A DNA stretch of 64,000 nucleotides from positions 1 to 64,000 of the forward strand of contig NZ_AZDA01000003.1 of the NCBI RefSeq assembly GCF_001434575.1. The letters run 5' to 3'. Positions 58,378-64,000 of this stretch are shown here, one piece after another. The notes below the pieces were generated by a model. It had not been told where the DNA came from and did not search any database. It saw only the letters and a program-made list of their open reading frames with translations. The first letter of the stretch is position 1; each line of letters opens with the position of its first letter. Made by a program: the position numbers and the translations under genes. This DNA is from Loigolactobacillus bifermentans DSM 20003. GTDB taxonomy: Bacteria > Bacillota > Bacilli > Lactobacillales > Lactobacillaceae.

Positions 58378-58395
58378 CGCTTGGCTTTTTTCGTT

Positions 58396-58596
58396 TTAGT
58401 CAAGCGTCAACGACACCCTTAAACAGTCACTCGCTGCTATTCTGGCCATTTCTTGATTGTCTGTTTGTGCCAAAACATAATTGTAAACACGTAGATAGAT
58501 TTCTGCGTTGTACTCAATAATTTGCTTGTTCTCGTCATTAAGTACTAATCCCTTTAGATCCATCTCAGTTTTTTTGAGAATTTCTTTTTCGTCCAT
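58396..58596 (-). CDS. Small helical phage protein of unknown function
   Basis: The 66-residue protein is acidic to neutral and fully helical in appearance (MDEKEILKKTEMDLKGLV, EYNAEIYLRVYNYVLAQ). No family is recognised. It is in the phage operon between a basic small gene and the terminase, which it would precede were hicAB absent. Its start lies inside the 3' end of the 58565 gene. Probably a real phage gene. Confidence 0.6.
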   Translation of the reverse strand: MDEKEILKKTEMDLKGLVLNDENKQIIEYNAEIYLRVYNYVLAQTDNQEMARIAASDCLRVSLTLD

Positions 58597-58720
58597 CTTT
58601 CCGCATCTCCCGTTCTTTCAATCGCTTCTTCTTGGCCTTTTCTTTTGTAAGCCACTTTTCGAGATGGCCTAATGCGTCGCTCTCAGTCCGGCTCACGTAG
58701 CCAAATTTGTTATGTATCAT
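58565..58720 (-). CDS. Small basic phage protein
   Basis: The 51-residue frame starts at 58720 with MIHNKFGYVSRTESDALGHL and ends in a Lys/Arg-rich tail (EKAKKKRLKEREMRKDGR), suggesting nucleic acid binding. It overlaps the next gene by 32 bases. The ribosome site (GGTGAT) is weak. It fills an otherwise empty interval of an operon that is tightly packed, which supports it. Function unknown. Confidence 0.5.
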   Translation of the reverse strand: MIHNKFGYVSRTESDALGHLEKWLTKEKAKKKRLKEREMRKDGRKRNSQKN

Positions 58721-58743
58721 CTATATCACCATTTAATTGATTG

Positions 58744-58772
58744 CAATAAAAAAACGCCCATCACTGGACGCC
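58744..58772 (-). terminator. Terminator after the ArpU/early region
   Basis: On the minus strand GGCGTCC-AGTGAT-GGGCG is followed by seven T. It lies about 205 bases after the ArpU stop and thus ends the early transcript before the late operon begins. Confidence 0.7.
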
Positions 58773-58815
58773 AAAACACTATGGAGGTAATGTCTTCGTT
58801 GCATGGTTAGTCGCA

Positions 58816-58877
58816 ACAACGCAGCCCCCGGGAACTCGACCCCAGGTGTCAGGTCTTTAACCTGTAAACTGCACCGA
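58816..58877 (-). ncRNA. Structured non-coding element, tRNA-like in part
   Basis: Between ArpU and the early terminator is a 257-base interval without a gene. On the minus strand it can fold as an outer stem GCAGTTT/GGGCTGC (three G-T pairs), a hairpin CAGGT-TAAAG-ACCTG and a hairpin CCTGGG-GTCGAGTT-CCCGGG. This looks like a tRNA without a D arm, total about 52 bases. No anticodon can be assigned. It may be a processed phage RNA, a packaging signal or chance structure. Confidence 0.35.
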
Positions 58878-58977
58878 AAAGAGAAAGGAAACCTATGTCA
58901 TTTAGCACGATACCAATATACAACGTTATCTGTCTAACAATAATCCAGAAACGTTATGATAACGCTCCAAATTCACT

Positions 58978-59415
58978 CTATTTTACGACACAACCAAGAT
59001 AATAAGCGATTGCTACCAGCGCTTCGTCACGGATAACAAAATACTTGGCTGGAGAAATCGAATAATTCATTGGATTTAGACCGTTGAGACGTTCAATTGC
59101 GTCCATATCAGGGTGCCTTGAGTCGCTCCCGTCACAATAGCGTGCTTTTAAAATCCACTGGTGTTCTTGCAATGGCAATGCCTCAATGGCCTGATCAATA
59201 TAATCGGTGTATTCTTGCCCAGATTCTTTGCGCTGGACCCGTTCTAAGGCGTAAGGGTCACGTTCAACCGTTGATGCCGTTTCCGTACTCCATGAGGACG
59301 TGACTCTTGGATTAATCGGCATGTGTGCGTAACCACGCTCAGTACGATATTTTGACAATATTTCTTGCGCCTTTGCCTTCGTTTCTGTTTCGTTGATTGG
59401 AAATAACTCGCCCAA
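58978..59415 (-). CDS. ArpU-family phage late transcription regulator
   Basis: The 145-residue protein belongs to the ArpU/RinA-type regulators that activate phage late genes before the terminase. It has an N-terminal helix (ETETKAKAQEILSKYR), a middle linker and a C-terminal sigma-like region (YTDYIDQAIEALPLQEHQWILKARYCDG). The start is probably TTG at 59415, since AAGGAG is 9 bases upstream; the TTG at 59424 directly touches that site. It is the last gene before the packaging genes. Confidence 0.85.
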   Translation of the reverse strand: MGELFPINETETKAKAQEILSKYRTERGYAHMPINPRVTSSWSTETASTVERDPYALERVQRKESGQEYTDYIDQAIEALPLQEHQWILKARYCDGSDSRHPDMDAIERLNGLNPMNYSISPAKYFVIRDEALVAIAYYLGCVVK

Positions 59416-59431
59416 TGCCGCCAACTCCTTA

Positions 59432-59511
59432 TGTTATAATTAGGTGTCAATTAATTATGGAGTGGCTCTTTGGGCCGCTAGGGCCGGCGCTTACGTGCTG
59501 GCTCTTTTTGT
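59432..59511 (+). ncRNA. Candidate small RNA with extended -10 promoter and terminator
   Basis: On the plus strand TG-T-TATAAT (59432-59440) is an extended -10 box. A hairpin GGGCCGGCGC-TTAC-GTGCTGGCTC followed by five T ends near 59511. The transcript would be about 60-65 bases and would run antisense to the intergenic region before ArpU. Its expression is unproven. Confidence 0.35.
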
Positions 59512-59514
59512 TGC

Positions 59515-59643
59515 CTAAAATACCCACTTAAACAGCGTGATTATGATTTTTAGCCCGACAGCAATGATTGCCATGTCCAAAACTACGGCCGTCACAGCCC
59601 CAGCCACTTTAGCCGAATTTATGATAACTTCTAACGGATCCAT
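59515..59643 (-). CDS. Small phage membrane protein of 42 residues
   Basis: The frame from ATG 59643 encodes one long hydrophobic helix (AGAVTAVVLDMAIIAVGLK and the following IIITLF). The ribosome site GAGGTGAGC is excellent. It overlaps the 3' end of the gene at 59609 by 35 bases. Such single-helix proteins are common among early phage genes. No function can be named. Confidence 0.6.
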   Translation of the reverse strand: MDPLEVIINSAKVAGAVTAVVLDMAIIAVGLKIIITLFKWVF

Positions 59644-59818
59644 AGCTCACCTCACTATCTGCCAAAATTTGTTGTAGTAATACCCAACGCGTATTATTTG
59701 TGTAAAACGGATTGCCCAAAATATCCCGACACGGTGCAAACAGTCTCGATTTGCCGTTTGCTGTGCGATTGAGAATATAGTCAAACATCTCGTCTAAATT
59801 CGGCACTCGATCAACCAT
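59609..59818 (-). CDS. Hypothetical phage protein of 69 residues
   Basis: The protein starts MVDRVPNLDEMFDYILNRTA and has a conserved-looking middle (SRLFAPCRDILGNPFYTNNTR). I prefer the ATG at 59818, seven bases after AAAAAGG, over the GTG at 59824. It follows the DUF3310 gene with 2 bases between. No family recognised; typical early phage gene. Confidence 0.65.
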   Translation of the reverse strand: MVDRVPNLDEMFDYILNRTANGKSRLFAPCRDILGNPFYTNNTRWVLLQQILADSEVSYGSVRSYHKFG

Positions 59819-59820
59819 AA

Positions 59821-60270
59821 TCACACCTTTTTGGCAGCTTCGTCCGCCTTGTCGCCCATAGACTTGATCTCTTCTTTGGCTTCAATTTGCTTGATTGCCC
59901 GGTCTAAGTACCAGCGAGCCTTTTTCAAATCTTGAATGAGCTTGCCTTTAAACGGCGCCCTGGCCACATACTTGACCACGTTACCCAGGTTAAAACCGAT
60001 AAACGGGTCTTTGTAACCGACTACTGTGGATTCGATTATGTCGATTACCTCAATTTTGCCGTGGTTGTAACGGTCAGGGTGATTCACTTGTTCAAGACTG
60101 CCAAATTCCACTTTCCTAAGATCACGTAAGCCAATCCACCTAATATATCCACAATCATCAGCCTCGAAATAATATGCTTTTGCTGTTTCATCAAAATCTG
60201 TGATTTTCCCGCTATTCCATCTATCATCAATCCAGGCCTCAACCTTGTCGCCTATCTTAAATACGCTCAT
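59821..60270 (-). CDS. DUF3310 family phage protein
   Basis: The 149-residue protein has an N-terminal SH3-like barrel (KIGDKVEAWIDDRWNSGKI, about 5-50) and a DUF3310 domain (about 60-130): NHPDRYNHGKIEVIDIIES, FNLGNVVKYVARAPFKGK and DLKKARWYLDRAI. This module, sometimes called SaV-like nucleotide kinase, is common in early genes of Gram-positive phages; its reaction is not proven. It overlaps the gene upstream by 4 bases. Confidence 0.85.
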   Translation of the reverse strand: MSVFKIGDKVEAWIDDRWNSGKITDFDETAKAYYFEADDCGYIRWIGLRDLRKVEFGSLEQVNHPDRYNHGKIEVIDIIESTVVGYKDPFIGFNLGNVVKYVARAPFKGKLIQDLKKARWYLDRAIKQIEAKEEIKSMGDKADEAAKKV

Positions 60271-60599
60271 TTCACCGGCTCCAATCTTTGTTTATTTCTT
60301 GGCACATCGGGATATAGCCGATAAACATGCTCAATATTTTCCCCATAATCCTCGTCCGAATAATCAACCTCAACACCGTATTCCTTGTTAAATCCAATCA
60401 CCCGGTATTCGTCTCTAATATAAGTTTTAATAACAACTTCGTCATAGTCGGGGCATTCGTGCTCAATCGCCGCATTCCAGGCATTACGGAAGCGTTTGGC
60501 AAAAATAAGCGCCTTATTATGCTGATTAGTTACAGCAATCACTTCCTCTTGCATTTGTACACCAACATTAGAGGTATGTACGACAACATAGATTTTCAT
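60267..60599 (-). CDS. Hypothetical phage protein of 110 residues
   Basis: The acidic protein begins MKIYVVVHTSNVGVQMQEEV and has FAKRFRNAWNAAIEHECPDYDEV. A middle acidic run (VEVDYSDEDYGENIEHV) precedes a basic end. No family recognised. The start at 60599 is chosen because the longer frame to 60635 overlaps the next gene by many bases and has no site. Confidence 0.65.
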   Translation of the reverse strand: MKIYVVVHTSNVGVQMQEEVIAVTNQHNKALIFAKRFRNAWNAAIEHECPDYDEVVIKTYIRDEYRVIGFNKEYGVEVDYSDEDYGENIEHVYRLYPDVPRNKQRLEPVK

Positions 60600-60793
60600 C
60601 TTCCCACGCCCTTTTCTTGATTGATTGCGGCACAAACGCCGATTATCTCGCGGTAAACCTCATATGCGTGAGCCTCACCACGGATGCCATTAGGCCCGTA
60701 GCGTGCTTCACCTGCCGCACGTTCTAATTCTGATAACAGCTGGTTCTTACGTCGCATTTTGGCGTTGATTTTGTCCCAATTAGGCTTTGTCAT
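60596..60793 (-). CDS. Small phage protein of 65 residues
   Basis: From ATG 60793 the protein is helical and charged (MTKPNWDKINAKMRRKNQLLSEL, AHAYEVYREIIGVCAAINQ). GAGGTTGG is a good ribosome site. It overlaps the genes on both sides by a few bases, as usual for this packed early operon. No family is recognised. Confidence 0.65.
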   Translation of the reverse strand: MTKPNWDKINAKMRRKNQLLSELERAAGEARYGPNGIRGEAHAYEVYREIIGVCAAINQEKGVGR

Positions 60794-61004
60794 CAAACCA
60801 ACCTCGCATTCGCACAAATCGCTGGTGACTGTCCCGCATGGCTTGGCGATCGGCCGCCATATCTTTATCAACCTGCTTAGCAAAACGGTGATACTTGATA
60901 GCAGCTACCGCAAAGATAATGATCATTACTACTATGATGATGCCGACCGGCAAGATAATGTACCAGCCTGGCATGTTCCAGATAAACTCAATAGCTGATT
61001 TCAT
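60780..61004 (-). CDS. Phage membrane protein with one helix
   Basis: The 74-residue protein has a single membrane helix (about 15-37, YIILPVGIIIVVMIIIFAVA) and a basic cytoplasmic tail with FAKQVDKDMAADRQAMRDSH. It might be a small superinfection-related or membrane-remodelling protein, but nothing specific is seen. It overlaps the neighbours upstream and downstream by 4 and 14 bases. Confidence 0.7.
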   Translation of the reverse strand: MKSAIEFIWNMPGWYIILPVGIIIVVMIIIFAVAAIKYHRFAKQVDKDMAADRQAMRDSHQRFVRMRGWFDDKA

Positions 61005-61474
61005 CTCGTACCCCCATCTACGATTCGAAGAATCTTTTTACCGTCTGAACTCAGATAAATACGCCGCGTTGGGTGCGTTGGTGGTGTATACGGAAACTCA
61101 ACCTTCGGAAATTTATTAGTCCCACCTCGACGAAACCACGTCTTACCATCATCATCTGTCCACGCTAGCGAGTTAACATCAACTACCATTCCATCAGATT
61201 GCTTAAATAGGGCCGTATAGCGTTTATTTTGATTCTCGCTAACTTCCGTTCCCCATTCATCCGGTTCGCCCGTTAACGGCTTAATTGGTCTGAATTTAAG
61301 CAGTCTAGTTAAAATACTGATCGTGTATTCAGCGCTCATGCCGCTGTGCCCTTGTTTGGCAAAAACTTCTACGAGTTGCAAAATGTCCTCATTAACCTTC
61401 TTCTGCATCTCATCATCTTTACCACCAAGTAACAGCTCTAATTCTCGTTTGGCGTGATCAACTAGATTACTCAT
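61001..61474 (-). CDS. Conserved-style phage protein of unknown function
   Basis: The 157-residue protein has an N-terminal helical half (HAKRELELLLGGKDDEMQKK, ILQLVEVFAKQGHSGMSAEY) and a C-terminal beta half (DEWGTEVSENQNKRYTALFK, SLAWTDDDGKTWFRRGG). This layout recurs in phages of lactic acid bacteria, where it is annotated as hypothetical. AAGGAGG is well placed. Function unknown. Confidence 0.72.
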   Translation of the reverse strand: MSNLVDHAKRELELLLGGKDDEMQKKVNEDILQLVEVFAKQGHSGMSAEYTISILTRLLKFRPIKPLTGEPDEWGTEVSENQNKRYTALFKQSDGMVVDVNSLAWTDDDGKTWFRRGGTNKFPKVEFPYTPPTHPTRRIYLSSDGKKILRIVDGGTR

Positions 61475-61476
61475 AA

Positions 61477-62178
61477 TCAGTCCTCCTTGCTCTTAGTGAC
61501 ATACGGTAATCCAATGCTGTCCTGTACCGTTTTGGCGTATGTCTTATCAGTTTTTTTATCATGGACCAGCAACGTCCAAACAGTCTTTAACGCTCCGCCT
61601 TGAGCGTATTCTCTTAAATCGCCTTCGCTAATACGATCAGTGTCACTGCTACCATAACCGTTAATCACATAAAACGAGGTTTCGTTTTCATTGATGCCCT
61701 CAACTTGAAATGGAACCGAAAAATTGTTGCTATTATCAATGGCAACACCACCGTCTGGTAATTCACTGTATTTTAGATCAGCACTATCTTGCCGAACGCC
61801 GTTATATCTTGCGTATTTTGAAATCATGGTGACATCTGAATAAATTTCAGTCACATGAACGTCTAAATTTGCCGGTAAATCGCTAGTTTTGCTACCAATA
61901 CTGACCGACGTTGGTTGGGTAAAATACCAATTATCAAGCCGTGATTGGGGAATCCCATAGGTAGCGTCTAAATTAAATGACACGCCATTGACCGTAACTT
62001 TATGCTGAGAGGTCAATTTCTTTAAGCTTGGTGCCTCAGTCATCACTTTTGAGCTATCATTACTGATTTTAGCGGTAGTTTCGTGGCTCATATCAGTACC
62101 AGATTTTTCTTCCGAGCAACTACTTAATCCAATAGCCATGAAAAGCAGGGCTACCCCTGCGATAAGCTTCTTTTTCAT
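61477..62178 (-). CDS. Phage-encoded lipoprotein
   Basis: The 233-residue protein has a lipoprotein signal: MKKKLIAGVALLFMAIGLSSC with the lipobox LSSC, cysteine at residue 21. A Ser/Thr-rich tether follows (about 22-50), then a beta-rich domain with HKVTVNGVSFNLDATYGIP. It should be anchored on the outer membrane face. Such lipoproteins in prophages of lactic acid bacteria can block DNA injection by related phages, but homology to a known blocker is not visible. It follows the broken methylase gene with a GGAGG site overlapping its end. Confidence 0.85.
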   Translation of the reverse strand: MKKKLIAGVALLFMAIGLSSCSEEKSGTDMSHETTAKISNDSSKVMTEAPSLKKLTSQHKVTVNGVSFNLDATYGIPQSRLDNWYFTQPTSVSIGSKTSDLPANLDVHVTEIYSDVTMISKYARYNGVRQDSADLKYSELPDGGVAIDNSNNFSVPFQVEGINENETSFYVINGYGSSDTDRISEGDLREYAQGGALKTVWTLLVHDKKTDKTYAKTVQDSIGLPYVTKSKED

Positions 62179-62182
62179 TCAA

Positions 62183-62673
62183 TTAATCCTCCGTTTTCAT
62201 GTAAATCAGCCAATGCGTCTTGTTACGTTTACTGCCAAACAACGGCTTAAATGTCGAATCCACCTTTGCCAGCGCATCTTTCAATTTGACCTGATCGTCA
62301 GACCATTTAAAAACAAGTGTCCCAAACGGTCGCAGCACCCGCATTGCCTCTTCGAATCCCTTTTTGATGTCAGCTTGATAGCTGTTTTTATCTAAGACAC
62401 CATATTTTTACGCAGCCAACTATTTGGCCCAGCGTCAATCAAGTGAGGTGGATCAAAGATAACCAAGTAAAACGAGTTATCGTCAAACGGCAATCTTACA
62501 GTCCAGTCAGCAACAATATCTGGCTTAATGGACACTGTCCGTACCCCGCCAGATGAGCTGGAGTCCTTCAATTCAAAAGTTTCTGACCGCTTGTCTACAA
62601 ACGTTGCTAGCGGGTTGTCTTTATCCCACCACATCATTCGAGAGCCAGCTGTCATGTCTAGGATTGGCGTCAT
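62183..62673 (-). pseudogene. DNA methylase with a single-base frameshift
   Basis: The 5' frame from 62673 encodes 93 residues with MTPILDMTAGSRMMWWDKD and the catalytic-type FDPPHL motif, then stops soon after WLRKNM. The next frame from about 62409 to 62183 continues with YGVLDKNSYQADIKKGFEEA and MRVLRPFGTLVFKWSDDQV up to a normal C-terminus. One extra A in the A5 tract at 62405-62409 would join both into a protein of about 163 residues. It is a frameshift mutation, a sequencing error in a homopolymer, or less likely recoding. It is a SAM-dependent methylase of phage type. Confidence 0.8.
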
Positions 62674-62849
62674 TTCTCCAGCTCCTCGGGCGCATATTCT
62701 TTTTGAAGTTGATGTAAAACCATTTCAACGCTGCCATGTTCAAGATGACCACGTGTTCGTGTAAACTTATCAAGCTGTGGCCCGTACCATGTATCTGCAC
62801 CACGATCACTTTGCTCTTTTAAGAGCTTAAACACCTCTTCAAATTTCAT
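62670..62849 (-). CDS. Small phage protein of 59 residues
   Basis: The frame from ATG 62849 starts MKFEEVFKLLKEQSDRGADT and ends EYAPEELEK; it is helical and acidic. AGGGGGA lies 6 bases before the ATG, and the stop overlaps the methylase start by 4 bases (ATGA). No family is recognised. Packing and site make it likely real. Confidence 0.65.
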   Translation of the reverse strand: MKFEEVFKLLKEQSDRGADTWYGPQLDKFTRTRGHLEHGSVEMVLHQLQKEYAPEELEK

Positions 62850-62851
62850 TT

Positions 62852-63040
62852 TTATCCCCCTACACTTGTTGACCAGAACGCCTTGATCATTGCCAAAACA
62901 AAAATTATGGTCATTGCCAGTCTGATTTTTCCGACCATTTCCACGCCGTTTAGTGACACGTTACCAATCCACATGGCCCACGTTAGAATTGCAAAGAAAC
63001 AAAACGCGGCGCCGTCGATAAAAACTAGCCATCTACTCAT
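62852..63040 (-). CDS. Small phage membrane protein of 62 residues
   Basis: Two hydrophobic helices are visible (VFIDGAAFCFFAILTWAMWI and LAMTIIFVLAMIKAFW) with a short charged loop. It overlaps the gene upstream by 4 bases. It is typical of early phage membrane proteins; no function can be named. Confidence 0.7.
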   Translation of the reverse strand: MSRWLVFIDGAAFCFFAILTWAMWIGNVSLNGVEMVGKIRLAMTIIFVLAMIKAFWSTSVGG

Positions 63041-63231
63041 TCAACATGCACCTCATCTTCCAGTTCAATTAATTGCATGCCGTTCTTATGCGATCTTCTA
63101 TGTGATGGCGTACCATACGATTGGAGACTGCTAATCTTGAGGCCCGTGTCCTTCGAAATCTGACGCAGTGTGCCAACACTTACGAAGGGTTCGCCCTTAT
63201 ACAGCGCGTATTCTTTAGGCTTAGTCAGCAC
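63037..63231 (-). CDS. Small phage protein with helix-turn-helix-like centre
   Basis: The 64-residue protein has YALYKGEPFVSVGTLRQISK followed by DTGLKISSLQSYGTP, which fits a short helix-turn-helix for DNA binding, and an acidic end. The start is GTG 63231 with GAGGTG about 10 bases upstream, inside the Tad2-like gene. Such proteins are common in early regions of phages of lactic acid bacteria; role unknown. Confidence 0.65.
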   Translation of the reverse strand: MLTKPKEYALYKGEPFVSVGTLRQISKDTGLKISSLQSYGTPSHRRSHKNGMQLIELEDEVHVE

Positions 63232-63688
63232 GCGGTTTCACCTCAATTTTTTCGAAGCCTTCCAGACCATAGTCTTTGATTTGAGCATCAGTCCACTGCT
63301 GTCCTTTATCGGTATTGCCCATCTTTGACCATGTACCTAATTTACCGTGGTCAAGACGGAACCAAAATTGAGCTTCAACTCTTTCTGGAATTTCTTCGAT
63401 AGCCACCACGTTGTACTTTTTTTCCGACTGATCCACCTCAAACCAATCCGTAGCTAGCATGTCAGACTGACTAGCCAACCAACCCGTTTGAATTTGATTT
63501 GCTGTGGTTTTGATGGCTAAAACGTCCGTAAACCGCGGTTCGCCTTCGTACTCACCGTAGCCGTATTTCAGCCCTTTTGATAGCTCCTTGCCTGTGATCA
63601 TGTAGACGTACTGGTCTTTCCCGTTCCAGCCCATACGTGCTACTGGTTTTCCTGCTTTTAATTTTTCAATTGCTTGTCCAAAATTCAT
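63221..63688 (-). CDS. Tad2-like (DUF2829) anti-Thoeris protein with extra C-terminal domain
   Basis: Residues 1-86 of the 155-residue protein match the Tad2/DUF2829 pattern: MNFGQAIEKLKAGKPVARMG, WNGKDQYVYMITG, a central DVLAIKTTANQIQTGWLASQ and SDMLATDWFEVD. Tad2 proteins bind the cyclic ADP-ribose-type signals made by Thoeris defence and so protect the phage. The C-terminal 65 residues (PERVEAQFWFRLDHGKLGTW) form a further domain not present in minimal Tad2 proteins. The start at 63688 is chosen because AAAAGGTGA precedes it. Anti-defence activity is inferred by family. Confidence 0.85.
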   Translation of the reverse strand: MNFGQAIEKLKAGKPVARMGWNGKDQYVYMITGKELSKGLKYGYGEYEGEPRFTDVLAIKTTANQIQTGWLASQSDMLATDWFEVDQSEKKYNVVAIEEIPERVEAQFWFRLDHGKLGTWSKMGNTDKGQQWTDAQIKDYGLEGFEKIEVKPRAD

Positions 63689-63752
63689 TAGTCTCACCTT
63701 TTCATATTTTGATGTGTCCATATTCACCAATTTCGCCGCCGTAAACGCCGTT

Positions 63753-63866
63753 CTAAGTCTCGTCACTGTACTCGACTAGACATTTGCCGTCGTCATAGAG
63801 GTAGACGTACTGTTTCAGCGTTGAGTGCCAGCGGCGTAGATACCACCTAGAGATAGACAATTTCAT
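63753..63866 (-). CDS. Possible small phage protein of 37 residues
   Basis: The frame begins MKLSISRWYLRRWHSTLKQY and ends VEYSDET. A GAGGT lies about 12 bases upstream, somewhat far. It fills the gap between the edge gene and the Tad2-like gene, and its composition is protein-like, with a basic N-terminal and acidic C-terminal half. The reading could be chance. Confidence 0.4.
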   Translation of the reverse strand: MKLSISRWYLRRWHSTLKQYVYLYDDGKCLVEYSDET

Positions 63867-64000
63867 CTGCCGTGTAGTACCTCGTTTTCAAATCCGGCCC
63901 CGTCAGCGCGGTCAGGTGCCTTTCGCTGATGTAGTTAACCGCGAAATACCTTGGATCAGGCATTACAACGAGCCATGCCCAATTACTACTATCGTCATCA
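63847..64000 (-). CDS. Partial phage protein cut by the window edge
   Basis: An open frame enters from the right edge and ends at 63847. The visible part has about 50 residues with WAWLVVMPDPRYFAVNYISE and GPDLKTRYYTADEIVYL. The start lies outside the window. No family is recognised; it is probably another early phage gene. Confidence 0.55.
   Translation of the reverse strand, partial: DDDSSNWAWLVVMPDPRYFAVNYISERHLTALTGPDLKTRYYTADEIVYL

Noticed and set aside
62392-62415. Programmed -1 frameshift in the methylase gene
   Set aside because: The site reads T-AAA-AAT, not a canonical slippery heptamer, and no downstream stem is visible. A mutation or homopolymer error is simpler.

Overview
The window looks like a Lactobacillaceae chromosome of moderate GC content. 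Core Firmicutes gene clusters fill bases 1 to about 29,100. From about 29.7 kb to the right edge lies most of a temperate phage with a contractile tail. Genus-level placement is inference from gene order and protein style (rpmB, thiN-rpe-rsgA-prkC-prpC-rsmB-fmt-priA-coaBC, rpoZ-gmk, recN-argR-tlyA-ispA-xseBA-folD-nusB-yqhY-efp, rplU-prp-rpmA).

Chromosomal part. A universal stress protein and ribosomal L28 are read rightwards and end at a strong terminator. A leftward cluster then covers guanylate kinase and RNA polymerase omega, CoA synthesis, PriA, translation initiation and rRNA modification (Fmt, RsmB), the PASTA Ser/Thr kinase with its phosphatase, the ribosome-assembly GTPase RsgA, Rpe and thiamine pyrophosphokinase. 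A patatin-like protein and a PC4-like protein follow, then a small rightward gene whose promoter carries two identical LexA-like operator repeats. Next come the recN to efp cluster, a degenerate M24 peptidase homologue that has lost nearly all metal ligands, and the rplU-prp-rpmA operon with its L21 leader. Last are a cytochrome b5-like protein, tRNA-Arg(TCT), an acetyltransferase with a TetR regulator, and a secreted flavin reductase.

Prophage part, read right to left. The early genes include a Tad2-like anti-Thoeris protein, small membrane proteins, a frameshifted DNA methylase, a lipoprotein, a DUF3310 protein and an ArpU regulator. The late operon follows: terminase, portal, MuF head protein carrying an ADP-ribosyltransferase-like toxin domain plus a putative immunity gene, scaffold, decoration protein, major capsid protein with a -1 frameshift extension, neck genes, sheath, tube, frameshifted tail chaperones, a 1680-residue tape measure, a baseplate of contractile type, tail fibre, holins and GH25 endolysin. 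A HicAB toxin-antitoxin pair sits on the opposite strand next to the terminase. A Panacea-type antitoxin with a putative toxin lies beyond the lysis genes near the left prophage end. Integrase, repressor and replication genes are not in the window, so the prophage continues past base 64,000 and neither att site can be fixed.

Themes. The prophage carries several conflict modules: a capsid-borne polymorphic toxin with immunity gene, PanTA-like and HicAB pairs, a Tad2 homologue and a lipoprotein that might exclude other phages. It also uses recoding in the capsid and tail-chaperone genes. Its scaffold carries the same LQFF cleavage motif as host L27, and the host protease Prp that would cut it is encoded in this same window.
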